From: Candidatus Saccharimonadota bacterium
GTDB lineage: Bacteria > Patescibacteriota > Saccharimonadia > Saccharimonadales > Saccharimonadaceae
DNA: 64,000 nt
NCBI GenBank assembly: GCA_017531585.1
Contig: JAFXKT010000002.1
Span: forward strand, 196,203 to 260,202
Reading direction: 5' to 3'
Part shown: in pieces, positions 23,778 to 31,774 of the stretch
Layout: every line of letters begins with the position of its first letter
Position numbering within the stretch: position 1 is the stretch's first letter
The notes under the pieces: model-generated
Told to the model about the DNA's origin: nothing
Database searches by the model: none
What the model saw: the letters and a program-made list of their open reading frames with translations, nothing else
Made by a program: the position numbers and the translations under genes

Positions 23778-24641
23778 TTAGCGGCGAAGCTCTTCGAAAA
23801 CGTTTTTCATCTCGTCGAGACCGTTATCGAAATTAACAACGCAATCCTTGCGGCCAGTCGCTCTTACGGCCGCGAGCAGAGCTGCAACAGGGCGAATCTC
23901 ACGCTTGCGAAGATCGAAACGTCCGGTACGATCACTCTCGCAGAGACCCTTGACCAAAATGGCTTCGGAATCTACCTTATCGTCGGTTACGGTAGACATA
24001 TCGAAATTCTCGGCATTGATCTCGCCAGTATTGAAGACCAGGAAAACAGGCTGACTCAGAGAAAGAATCTCTTTGTCGATCTCGCTGATCTTCTTACCGA
24101 TTTCCTCAGACTGAGTAACAAGCTCAGCAGAACGAGCTTTGAGAGCATCGTGAGCCTCGATAGCATTTGTGAGATTCTTATTAACCTCGTCAAGCGCCTT
24201 CTGGGCTGCTACCTTTTTCTTTCTGAGCTGAGCGATGAACTTGGACTGTTCACCGAGCTTAGCGGAAATCGGAACAAGTTCGCCATTGATAGAGTCGAGC
24301 TGAGCAGAGAACTGACTGCGATAATACTCCTTCTTTTCAAGAGGAGTCATTGCATCGAGTCTTTCCTGCTCGGCCTTCTTCTGTTCCTCGGCCTTCTTCT
24401 GCTGCTTTACTGCGTTCTTCTGGCGAGTCTTAGCGCGCTTCTTGGATTCCTTCTCGTTAGCCTCGTCGATGCCTCTGAGAGTCTCGAGCGCCTCGCGGCC
24501 TCTAGCCTCGTTCCCGCCAAAACAGCTTGTGAGCTGCTTGAGGAGTTCTTCCTCGGAACACTTGAAATCTGCGAGAACGTTACTCAGCCCAGAGTTTCTC
24601 TTGATATACATGTTTAAATCGTGAGTAGAAATAATTTTCAT
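23778..24641 (-). CDS. Hypothetical coiled-coil protein
   Basis: 287 residues. Residues about 55-205 are a long Lys/Glu/Ala/Gln-rich coiled coil; the last 80 residues (QPVFLVFNTGEINAENFDM... RATGRKDCVVNFDNGLDEM) look like a small alpha/beta domain. No membrane segment. Function unknown. AGGAGGT precedes the ATG. Codon choice leans to GAG and CTC more than in the ribosomal genes. Confidence 0.6.
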   Translation of the reverse strand: MKIISTHDLNMYIKRNSGLSNVLADFKCSEEELLKQLTSCFGGNEARGREALETLRGIDEANEKESKKRAKTRQKNAVKQQKKAEEQKKAEQERLDAMTPLEKKEYYRSQFSAQLDSINGELVPISAKLGEQSKFIAQLRKKKVAAQKALDEVNKNLTNAIEAHDALKARSAELVTQSEEIGKKISEIDKEILSLSQPVFLVFNTGEINAENFDMSTVTDDKVDSEAILVKGLCESDRTGRFDLRKREIRPVAALLAAVRATGRKDCVVNFDNGLDEMKNVFEELRR

Positions 24642-24744
24642 AGCAGTACCTCCTGTGCTATGGATAGGGTGAATAGACGGATAAAATTACACCAAAACAA
24701 TACTTTTAAAGAGCATTGCTATATTATACCTTATTTTAGCGTAA

Positions 24745-24773
24745 TTGTCAAGGTAAAGACCAAGTGGTAAAAT
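24745..24773 (+). promoter_or_regulatory. Promoter of the ABC-F gene
   Basis: TTGTCA (24745-24750), 17-base spacer, TAAAAT (24768-24773); the ATG follows after seven bases, so the mRNA is probably leaderless. Confidence 0.75.
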
Positions 24774-24780
24774 AGTATCT

Positions 24781-26424
24781 ATGAAAGCCGAGCATCTAAG
24801 CCTACATTTCGGAGCGCAACAAATCTACGACGATTGCGGTTTTATTTTGGAGCCAAGAGACAAAGTTGGCATCGTAGGCGTAAATGGCGCTGGCAAATCT
24901 ACTCTTTTTAAAGTGCTGCTCGGTATCGAAAAGCTAGACGAAGGTACAATAGAGCTACCAGAGCTAAGAATCGGTTTCTTGCCCCAAGAAATCAAAATAG
25001 AAAAAGAGCACGAAGATATGACTGTCTGGGAATATGTCTCAAAAGCAAGGCCAATCGACGAGCTTCAAGAAAAGATCGGCAAAGAATACGAAAAACTAGC
25101 TAAATATCCAGACAGCCAGAAAATCCTCGAAAGAATCAACCAGATTCAAGAAGATATAGACGCTTGCGATATCGGCAATATGGACAACGAGCTCCTAAAA
25201 ATAATGGAGCGCATGAACCTACAAGATCTTGTAGATAGACGCATGGTCGACCTTTCTGGTGGCCAAAAGTCAAAAGTCGCCTTCGCGAGAGTCTTGTTCG
25301 AAAACGCAGGCCTACTACTCCTTGACGAGCCAACCAACCACCTTGATGCCGAGACTAAAAAGTTCGTTGCAAACTACCTTAGAAACTATCGCGGTATGGT
25401 GCTCGTCATATCGCACGACCAAGAATTTCTAGATATTGTCACCAACAAAACCCTATTCTTAAACAAAGTCACCCACAAAACCAAGGTATATCGCGGCAAC
25501 TATACCTTCTTCCGCAAAGCCCGCGCTAACGAGCTATCTGAACAAGAGAAACGAATCTCCGAACAAGAGCGCGAAATCCGCCGCATGGAAGAGTTTATTA
25601 TGCGCACAAAAGCCGCCAAGAGATCTAACACGGCATTCATTAGACAAGGGCAGATTCGCGAAAAACAACTAGAGAAGAAGCTCGACAGCCTAGAAGTCCG
25701 TGAAGAAGTCTATCAAAAAGTCGAGATGAATATCAACCCAAGCAAGCAGAGCGGCAAAACTCCATTAGAGCTACAAAACATCAGCTTCCATTACCCAGAC
25801 GGCCCAATGCTTCACGATAAGCTGTCGTTCTCGCTTACTCGCGGCGAAAAGTTTCTAATTGTCGGCGAAAACGGCGTCGGCAAATCTACACTTCTAAAAC
25901 TTATCATCGGTCAGCTTCAACCAGACAACGGCTCGGTTATCATGAGTCAAAATACAACCGTCGCGTACTATGCTCAGGAGTTCGAAATTCTAAACGAAAA
26001 TGAGACGATTCTAGACAATGTTAAGTCCTATGATTTTACCGAATCCGAGACCCGTTCCATGCTCGCAAACTTCCTATTCCATGACGAAGACGTCTTCAAG
26101 CAAGTAAAGGTTTTGTCTCCAGGCGAAAAGGCCAGAGTAGCACTATGCAAGATTCTAATGAAGAAAGCAAACCTAATTATTCTCGATGAGCCAACAAACC
26201 ACTTTGACCCAGAAACGCAAAAGATCATTGGCGAAAACTTCCACGACTATAACGGCACACTCGTCATGGTTAGCCACAACCCAAGCTTCGTAGAGCAAAT
26301 CGGCATTACTCGCATGCTTGTTCTTCCGCCACGCGAAGCGCCAGAGCCAAGACTAGCACTAATCAAAAACTACTCGAGAGAATTACTAGATTATTATTAC
26401 TATCTAAACTCTGATCTAATCTAA
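24781..26424 (+). CDS. ABC-F family ATPase
   Basis: 547 residues with two ATP-binding domains and no membrane segments. Domain one: Walker A GVNGAGKS (33-40), signature LSGGQKSKVAFARVL, Walker B LLLLDEPTNHLDAE. Domain two: GENGVGKS, LSPGEKARVALCKIL, LIILDEPTNHFDPE. A charged helical linker (about 240-310) joins them. ABC-F proteins bind the ribosomal E site and rescue or protect stalled ribosomes, or confer antibiotic resistance; the subtype is not clear. No Shine-Dalgarno. It lies upstream of the rpsL-rpsG operon. Confidence 0.93.
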   Translation: MKAEHLSLHFGAQQIYDDCGFILEPRDKVGIVGVNGAGKSTLFKVLLGIEKLDEGTIELPELRIGFLPQEIKIEKEHEDMTVWEYVSKARPIDELQEKIGKEYEKLAKYPDSQKILERINQIQEDIDACDIGNMDNELLKIMERMNLQDLVDRRMVDLSGGQKSKVAFARVLFENAGLLLLDEPTNHLDAETKKFVANYLRNYRGMVLVISHDQEFLDIVTNKTLFLNKVTHKTKVYRGNYTFFRKARANELSEQEKRISEQEREIRRMEEFIMRTKAAKRSNTAFIRQGQIREKQLEKKLDSLEVREEVYQKVEMNINPSKQSGKTPLELQNISFHYPDGPMLHDKLSFSLTRGEKFLIVGENGVGKSTLLKLIIGQLQPDNGSVIMSQNTTVAYYAQEFEILNENETILDNVKSYDFTESETRSMLANFLFHDEDVFKQVKVLSPGEKARVALCKILMKKANLIILDEPTNHFDPETQKIIGENFHDYNGTLVMVSHNPSFVEQIGITRMLVLPPREAPEPRLALIKNYSRELLDYYYYLNSDLI

Positions 26425-26471
26425 CATTTTGCGACATTAAAATAACTCATTCAGGATGATATAATATACTT

Positions 26472-26942
26472 ATGTTTTGGAAAATTTTACTTACTTTTCT
26501 AATCTCCATGGTACCAATCGTTGAGCTTCGTGGCGCCGTGCCGATTGGTGTTGGAATGGGCGTAAATCCTTTCTTGGCTCTAGCCGTTAGCATCATAGGT
26601 AACATGATTCCAGTGCCTTTCATCTTCTTTTTTGCAAGAAAATTCCTCGAATGGGGCAAAGACAAAAAGCTCATCGGCAAATTCTGCAAATGGGTTCTCA
26701 AAAAAGGCGAAAAAGGCGGCAAAAAGCTCACCGAAAAAGCCGGCCGCTCAACTTATGTCGCATTACTGCTATTTGTCGGCATTCCAATTCCAGGCACCGG
26801 CGCATGGACCGGCACACTCGCAGCCAGCTTACTAGATTTAGACTTTAAAAAGAGCTCGATTGCTGTTATCTGCGGCGTAGTATTAGCCGGAATTATCATG
26901 CTAAGTCTAAGCCTCCTTGGATTCAAGGCTCTTGGCGCCTAA
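26472..26942 (+). CDS. Small multidrug-export-type membrane protein (COG2426)
   Basis: 156 residues, four or five hydrophobic segments, with PIVELRGAVPIGVGMG near the N-end and GIPIPGTGAWTGTLAASLL, both typical of the COG2426 / Sm_multidrug_ex family. The functional evidence for that family is thin. TGATATAAT (26457-26465) ends six bases before the ATG and there is no Shine-Dalgarno, so it is another probable leaderless gene. Confidence 0.8.
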   Translation: MFWKILLTFLISMVPIVELRGAVPIGVGMGVNPFLALAVSIIGNMIPVPFIFFFARKFLEWGKDKKLIGKFCKWVLKKGEKGGKKLTEKAGRSTYVALLLFVGIPIPGTGAWTGTLAASLLDLDFKKSSIAVICGVVLAGIIMLSLSLLGFKALGA

Positions 26943-26948
26943 AAATAC

Positions 26949-26977
26949 TAGACAAAACAGATATAATTTGCTAGAAT
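26949..26977 (+). promoter_or_regulatory. Promoter of rpsL-rpsG
   Basis: TAGACA (26949-26954), 17-base spacer, TAGAAT (26972-26977) preceded by TTGC. A TATAAT also lies at 26962-26967. Confidence 0.65.
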
Positions 26978-26994
26978 ACTAGTCAGAGTTTCGC

Positions 26995-27037
26995 AAACTT
27001 CGGTGGCAGATGCTGAGCCCTGAAGTTTATTTCAGCA
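26995..27037 (+). promoter_or_regulatory. rpsL leader with two mutually exclusive helices
   Basis: AAACTTC (26995-27001) pairs with GAAGTTT (27022-27028). Alternatively TGCTGA (27011-27016) pairs with TCAGCA (27032-27037). The two helices interlock, so they exclude each other or form a pseudoknot. The leader is about 80 bases. A role in feedback by uS7 or uS12 is a guess. Confidence 0.5.
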
Positions 27038-27064
27038 AAATATTAATTAAGAAAAGGATTTTTT

Positions 27065-27478
27065 GTGCCAACAATCAATCAGTTAGTACGTAAACCACGT
27101 GCAAAGGCTGCAAAGAAAAGCAAGTCCCCAGCTCTTGGTTCCATCGTCAATACGCTTAAAACGCGTTACTACAAGCAGGCCGCTCCTCTAAAGCGTGGTG
27201 TTTGTATCAAAGTTACAACTAAGACTCCAAAGAAACCTAACTCCGCTCTACGCAAGGTAGCCCGTGTCCGCCTAACCAACGGTCAGGAAGTTTGGGCCTA
27301 CATTGGTGGCGAAGGTCACAACCTTCAGGAGCACGCAGTTGTTCTAGTTCGCGGTGGTCGCGTTCCAGATCTTCCAGGTGTTCGCTATCACATCGTCCGT
27401 GGTACCCTCGATCTTCAGGGTGTTAACGGTCGCAAGCAGGGTCGTTCTAAGTACGGCGCAAAGAAGGAGGATAAGTAG
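27065..27478 (+). CDS. rpsL: 30S ribosomal protein uS12
   Basis: 137 residues with the decoding-centre loops [17 protein letters not shown] and [17 protein letters not shown]. The Lys usually preceding DLPGVRYH is Pro here. Translation starts at GTG 27065. First gene of the str operon; rpsG follows two bases after the stop, but fusA and tuf are kilobases away. Confidence 0.98.
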   Translation: MPTINQLVRKPRAKAAKKSKSPALGSIVNTLKTRYYKQAAPLKRGVCIKVTTKTPKKPNSALRKVARVRLTNGQEVWAYIGGEGHNLQEHAVVLVRGGRVPDLPGVRYHIVRGTLDLQGVNGRKQGRSKYGAKKEDK

Positions 27479-27480
27479 TT

Positions 27481-27960
27481 ATGCCACGTAAAGTAACCAG
27501 CAGCCTTCAGCGCAAAGTTATGCCAGATCGCAAATATCAGAGCGTTTTGGTATCCCGCCTAATCAACCGTTCTATGCTTGATGGCAAGAAGCCTTCTGCA
27601 GAGCGCGCAGTCTATGCCGCAATCGAAGGTGCAGCTAAGAAGCTAAAGAGCGAAAACCCTGTCGAAGTTCTCGAACAGGCAATCAAGAACATTAGCCCAG
27701 ATTTCGAAGTTAAGAGCCGCCGTGTTGGTGGTGCTAACTACCAGATTCCATTCCCAATCAATGGTCATCGCCAGCTCCACTTCGCTATGATGTGGCTAGT
27801 CGCTGCCGCTCGTGGCCGAAATGGTATGCCATATGCAAAGCGCCTCGAAGCAGAAATCGTTGATGCTTACAACGAAACTGGTACAGCCTTCAAGAAGAAA
27901 GAAGACTGTCACCGTATGGCAGAAGCAAACCGTGCATTCGCACACTTTGCTCGCGGATAA
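27481..27960 (+). CDS. rpsG: 30S ribosomal protein uS7
   Basis: 159 residues, conserved throughout (VSRLINRSMLDGKKPSAERAVYAA, VKSRRVGGANYQIPF, HRMAEANRAFAHFA). uS7 organises the 3' domain of 16S rRNA and contacts E-site tRNA. AAGGAGGATAAG upstream serves as Shine-Dalgarno. Followed by a terminator, so the str operon ends here in two genes. Confidence 0.98.
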   Translation: MPRKVTSSLQRKVMPDRKYQSVLVSRLINRSMLDGKKPSAERAVYAAIEGAAKKLKSENPVEVLEQAIKNISPDFEVKSRRVGGANYQIPFPINGHRQLHFAMMWLVAAARGRNGMPYAKRLEAEIVDAYNETGTAFKKKEDCHRMAEANRAFAHFARG

Positions 27961-27981
27961 TTCACGAAAGAATTTCAAAAG

Positions 27982-28003
27982 CTCCCAGCAATGGGAGTTT
28001 TTT
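27982..28003 (+). terminator. Terminator of rpsL-rpsG
   Basis: CTCCCA gcaa TGGGAG followed by six T's. Confidence 0.9.
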
Positions 28004-28023
28004 GGTATTCTAAAATACTTGGC

Positions 28024-28037
28024 GCTTATGTTAAAAT
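28024..28037 (+). promoter_or_regulatory. Extended minus-10 of the wall-hydrolase cluster
   Basis: GCTTATGTTAAAAT, the same sequence as upstream of the 7771 gene. Confidence 0.6.
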
Positions 28038-28057
28038 TAAGAAAAAGAGGTGAGGTA

Positions 28058-28081
28058 ATGCGGTATTTTTAAGCTACCGCA
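28058..28081 (+). other. Four-codon leader ORF (MRYF) with hairpin on its start
   Basis: A good Shine-Dalgarno (AGAGGTGAGG) precedes ATG 28058, which reads ATG CGG TAT TTT TAA and is in the same frame as the 28091 gene. TGCGGTA (28059-28065) pairs with TACCGCA (28075-28081). The main ATG at 28091 has no Shine-Dalgarno of its own. Confidence 0.45.
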
Positions 28082-28090
28082 AAAATAACA

Positions 28091-28768
28091 ATGAGGTCAA
28101 ATTCTAAGAGAATAATATCCATAGCGTGCGGCGCCCTAATTTTGCTGAGTCTAGTTGCGCTAGTATTTTTTATAATAAATTCCGCAAAAAGCACTACTTT
28201 ATCAATTCTTGTTGCGCCAACCGATTCTACTATTAAGGTAAACGGCAAAGAATACAAGAATGGCAATTATAAGATTTTTCCAAGCGGCAAATATGAAGTG
28301 ACCATTGAACGCGAAGGGTTCGAAACAAAAGAGCTAACCCTAAACAGTGACAAGGTCGTAAATATTCACGAATATCTCGAAACAAGCGACATGAGCAAAT
28401 ATCGCGACTCCGCCGAAGATTACAAAGCTCTCAGACTAATCGCAAATTATAACGACAGCAAGATTTCGAGCTTCATTGAAGAATCCAACAAAATTGAATC
28501 AATAAAATACAAGCTACCAGTCTGGACTTCCGCACCTTATGAAAACTACGACATCACATCATCTCCAGGGATTAAGCTAGCCGATGGCAACAGCAACCTC
28601 GAATGCAAGAAAATGTCCTGCATTATGGCTCTCATTGGAGGAAAAAGATCAAGCAGAGAAGATAAAGCCATAGAAGACAAAATCAAAGCTCTAGGATACG
28701 ATCCAAAAGATTATCAAATTATTTACGTAGAAAACCACAACGTCAAGGACTATGATGCCGAAGAATAA
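28091..28768 (+). CDS. Membrane-anchored protein with PEGA-like domain
   Basis: 225 residues: a membrane anchor (about 9-30), a small beta-domain (about 36-92) with TIKVNGKEYKNGNYKIFPSGKYEVTIEREGFETKEL, the pattern of PEGA-type surface domains, and a C-terminal extracytoplasmic part with two cysteines (LECKKMSC). The frame continues upstream through a stop to ATG 28058. It overlaps the following wall-hydrolase gene by 17 bases, which suggests the two are made together. Confidence 0.65.
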   Translation: MRSNSKRIISIACGALILLSLVALVFFIINSAKSTTLSILVAPTDSTIKVNGKEYKNGNYKIFPSGKYEVTIEREGFETKELTLNSDKVVNIHEYLETSDMSKYRDSAEDYKALRLIANYNDSKISSFIEESNKIESIKYKLPVWTSAPYENYDITSSPGIKLADGNSNLECKKMSCIMALIGGKRSSREDKAIEDKIKALGYDPKDYQIIYVENHNVKDYDAEE

Positions 28769-30980
28769 AATCAGAATAGCTACAGCAACAGTACTAGGGA
28801 TAATAGGCCTTGTCGGTGTTTTCGAAACAGTTCAAAACAATACCACAAAAGCAATCAATCCTCGCGAAAAATCCGAGCTAGACATCAGGTTCTACGACGA
28901 TCAAGCATGCGGCTCAACGGCAGCATCTGACTGCGGCGAAGTAACGGGTATATCGGAAGACGACAGGCTCTATTCCTTGCTCGACCACTACGCAGGCTTG
29001 GCTCAGGAGCTCCAAAGACAAACCGGCGTGCCGTGGGAGCTACCATTCATGCATGCGCGTGGCGAATCGGGCTTCTGCAATACTACCTATGGTGACCTTA
29101 AAATGCTCTGGGACAATTATCAGAGTTTCAACTGTTTTGGCCTCCTAGAATCCGCAAACGGCTCATATCATATGGGAGCCACATTTAATAACGAGCACTC
29201 CGACCACATAAATCAGTTGGGCGGCGACCCTGCTCACTACGTTCAGGCATACTCAAGTATCGCAGATAATTTTGCATCCTTCTTCTATGACTACATGCGA
29301 ACAGGCGAGGACGATAGATTAGTTTTTGATGAGAGCAAGGTTAAAGACGTAAAATCCTACTACGATGGTTACTTCCGTCGTTATACAGGCCTAAGCTTCT
29401 CTAGTGATTACTACGCAAAATCCATGGGCGTACTCGAAAAAGTAAAGCAATACTCCATGGATAAAGGTTGGTCAAGCTCTGCAGAGTTAGCAGAATCTAT
29501 CCCTCTAGGCGGCCTATTCACAGATCATGGCTTTACGACAAGACAGCAAGGCTGGCAAGAACAATCTATGCATATTTCTTGCGATGGTACAGTTACGGAC
29601 AAGGACGGCAAAGTCTATGTTCAGGGCGGTGGCGACATAGTCGCAAAGACTAAAGAAAAGAGCGAAAATAAGGTCGCGAATAATCCAAAGATCGAAACCG
29701 CAAAGGAAGACGAAAAAGAGAAAAATAGAGACCAACAAACCGTTACGACGCCACAAGTCATAAGGGCTAATTTCCTAGATTCTCATCTTTCAACAAAATT
29801 CTACCTAGCTACAAGCACGTCAGGCGGAAGTGAAGATGGTCTAACCGAAGAGCAAGCACAATCACTCGTAAATTGGTATATAGACACAGCGCACAATAAC
29901 GAGCTAGATTTATCCCTATCACTAGGCACACACTGCAACTGTGTTAGTATGTCAAACTACTTTATTCAGAAGTTTACGACACTTACATTTGGCTCAAACG
30001 ATGGCTACTTCGTCGTAGATAGTACATACTCCGCAAACCCAGACAAAACACTAGAAATCGAATACGCCAGCAGCATTTCAAAGATTACAATCCCATCTAT
30101 CTTTAGCGATAAAGAAGGTAGTGGCCACACGGGAGTAATCGTCGGTTATGACAGCGCAACTCAGGAATACATATCTATCGAAGCAAACTGGACCGACAAC
30201 TCAGTTCAAAACGATATGATGCAGATCGAAGGCTGCGGCAAAATGGGAAGCGGAAAACTAAATGCAGGCTACACTAGTCGCAAAACATTGTCATTTTACC
30301 AGTCAAAAGACGCAAAATTCTTGCCAATCCCACTAGAATACATCAATCAGGAAGCATTACAAAAAATCGCCAACGGTCAATTCGGCGGAAGCCAAAAATG
30401 CGGAAACAACAAAGCATTTACCGGCGACTTCCCATTCATGAGCCAAGGAGACGCAAGATGGGCCCAATTACCATACCCACCAGGGAACGACGACGATAAC
30501 ACGTATAAGAACTCCGGCTGCGGCATTACGTCATTTGCTATGATTGCAACTTATCTAGAAGGAGAAGAGATTACACCGCCAGATGTGTACGATAGAACAG
30601 GTGGAGTAACTTATAGCGGCAATCCTATCGGTGAAATGGCACAGCATTATAACATGGAAGCCATCAACGTTACCGAAACCGATCTAGGCAACGGTTCCAC
30701 AAACGAACAAATCGTGGCAGCTATTAACAAATACCTTAACGACGGATACCTAATCGAGCTTTCCGGCAGAATATCTTCCGGCAGTAATGGCGTATTTTCA
30801 GACCAAGGACATTACATAGTTCTTTATGGTCGAGACTCCAAAGGCGAATGGCTCATGGCTGACCCAGGGCACAAAGACAATAACGGCAAGGCCTGGGACC
30901 CATTAAAACTAGTGGACATGGGTATTAATCGTGGTAGTGGCGAAACTAAAATTTGGGCAATAAAGTCGGCAGGTGAATAA
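28752..30980 (+). CDS. Exported three-domain peptidoglycan hydrolase
   Basis: 742 residues. A signal peptide or anchor (about 6-25) is followed by a glucosaminidase/lysozyme-like domain (about 70-240) with HARGESGF (E105 as likely catalytic acid); a CHAP-like domain (about 365-515) with C397 (CNCVSMS), H459 (GSGHTGVI) and EANW (477-480); and a C39-type cysteine-peptidase domain (about 555-742) with C590 (SGCGITSFAM), H687 (GHYIVLYG) and D704 (MADPG). Such a set could cut both glycan and peptide bonds of peptidoglycan. It lies between two single-pass proteins in the gap between rpsG and fusA, overlapping the first. Whether it acts on its own wall or on a host's cannot be told. Confidence 0.8.
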   Translation: MMPKNKIRIATATVLGIIGLVGVFETVQNNTTKAINPREKSELDIRFYDDQACGSTAASDCGEVTGISEDDRLYSLLDHYAGLAQELQRQTGVPWELPFMHARGESGFCNTTYGDLKMLWDNYQSFNCFGLLESANGSYHMGATFNNEHSDHINQLGGDPAHYVQAYSSIADNFASFFYDYMRTGEDDRLVFDESKVKDVKSYYDGYFRRYTGLSFSSDYYAKSMGVLEKVKQYSMDKGWSSSAELAESIPLGGLFTDHGFTTRQQGWQEQSMHISCDGTVTDKDGKVYVQGGGDIVAKTKEKSENKVANNPKIETAKEDEKEKNRDQQTVTTPQVIRANFLDSHLSTKFYLATSTSGGSEDGLTEEQAQSLVNWYIDTAHNNELDLSLSLGTHCNCVSMSNYFIQKFTTLTFGSNDGYFVVDSTYSANPDKTLEIEYASSISKITIPSIFSDKEGSGHTGVIVGYDSATQEYISIEANWTDNSVQNDMMQIEGCGKMGSGKLNAGYTSRKTLSFYQSKDAKFLPIPLEYINQEALQKIANGQFGGSQKCGNNKAFTGDFPFMSQGDARWAQLPYPPGNDDDNTYKNSGCGITSFAMIATYLEGEEITPPDVYDRTGGVTYSGNPIGEMAQHYNMEAINVTETDLGNGSTNEQIVAAINKYLNDGYLIELSGRISSGSNGVFSDQGHYIVLYGRDSKGEWLMADPGHKDNNGKAWDPLKLVDMGINRGSGETKIWAIKSAGE

Positions 30981-30981
30981 T

Positions 30982-31671
30982 ATGGACGAAGAATATCAGA
31001 AAAAGCAAGACAGACAAAAGAAAATCCTAATCGCAGTCGCCGTATTAGCCGCAATCGCATTATGTACGGCCGCAATAATCGTTGTATTGAAAAATATCGA
31101 CGAATCCATTGTAGACAAAGAGCCAGAAGACACGGATATTAAAACAGCAGGCGGCCAAGCTCTTCAAGTTTGTCTAAACGAAGCAAATATTGGCAGCAAG
31201 AGAGCGCTTCTTACGACCAATATTCTAACGGACTATATAGCTAGTGTAGGCGAAGATACAAAGACCGCGCAGTGCGAACAAACCAAGCAAGGTGATGTCT
31301 TCAAAATCAAAACCGACAAGACGGAATACAAGCTCAAGATCGAAAAAGAAGGCTATATTGAAGCTAAGCTCACTTTATCGATAGGCGACAACGAGACATT
31401 CAGCTTTGATACAAAAAATTATCCACGCAAATACATCGAAAACGAGAAGCTAAGAGATTATCTCCCAGGCTACGTCGATCACGACAATAAGCGAGACTCG
31501 TATTATTATTTCGACACAAATACCATTTATATCCACTCCGACGAGTGCAACAAAGACGAAATGAACTACGTCAAAAACCAAGTCAAACAGCAAATTTTCG
31601 ACCTTGGCGCAGACGCAGAAACACTCGAATACCATTTCGTCAACCAAATGGGACTTTGTGGCGAGCAATAA
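30982..31671 (+). CDS. Membrane-anchored protein with PEGA-like domain
   Basis: 229 residues: a short charged N-end, one membrane segment (about 16-40) and an extracytoplasmic part with TEYKLKIEKEGYIEAKLTLSIGDNETFSF, which resembles the PEGA-like part of the 28091 protein, and four cysteines. The two flanking proteins may be distant paralogs that present or control the hydrolase. ATG 30982 follows the hydrolase stop by one base, with AGGTGA upstream. Confidence 0.65.
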   Translation: MDEEYQKKQDRQKKILIAVAVLAAIALCTAAIIVVLKNIDESIVDKEPEDTDIKTAGGQALQVCLNEANIGSKRALLTTNILTDYIASVGEDTKTAQCEQTKQGDVFKIKTDKTEYKLKIEKEGYIEAKLTLSIGDNETFSFDTKNYPRKYIENEKLRDYLPGYVDHDNKRDSYYYFDTNTIYIHSDECNKDEMNYVKNQVKQQIFDLGADAETLEYHFVNQMGLCGEQ

Positions 31672-31684
31672 CACTTTTCACCCG

Positions 31685-31714
31685 TTGAAAAAAGTGTAAA
31701 AAGTATGATAATAT
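31685..31714 (+). promoter_or_regulatory. Promoter of fusA
   Basis: TTGAAA (31685-31690), 18-base spacer, TAATAT (31709-31714) with an upstream TATGA extension. Confidence 0.55.
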
Positions 31715-31774
31715 ACTAAACAGCACGCAGTGGCATTATATGCTGTTGTCTAAAATAATTATTAAAGGAAATAC

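Noticed and set aside
23730..24617. Plus-strand frame of 295 codons opposite the coiled-coil gene
   Set aside because: The Leu/Ser-rich product is the antisense reading of a Lys/Glu/Gln coiled coil; the minus gene has AGGAGGT and a terminator, the plus frame has neither.
26939..26967. TATAAT at 26962 as the main rpsL minus-10
   Set aside because: No minus-35 at the right distance; TAGACA-17-TAGAAT ten bases downstream fits better, although both could be used.
31676..31701. Hairpin ACACTTTTC...GAAAAAAGTGT before fusA as a terminator
   Set aside because: It is followed by A's, not T's, on the plus strand, and overlaps the fusA minus-35; it may be incidental.
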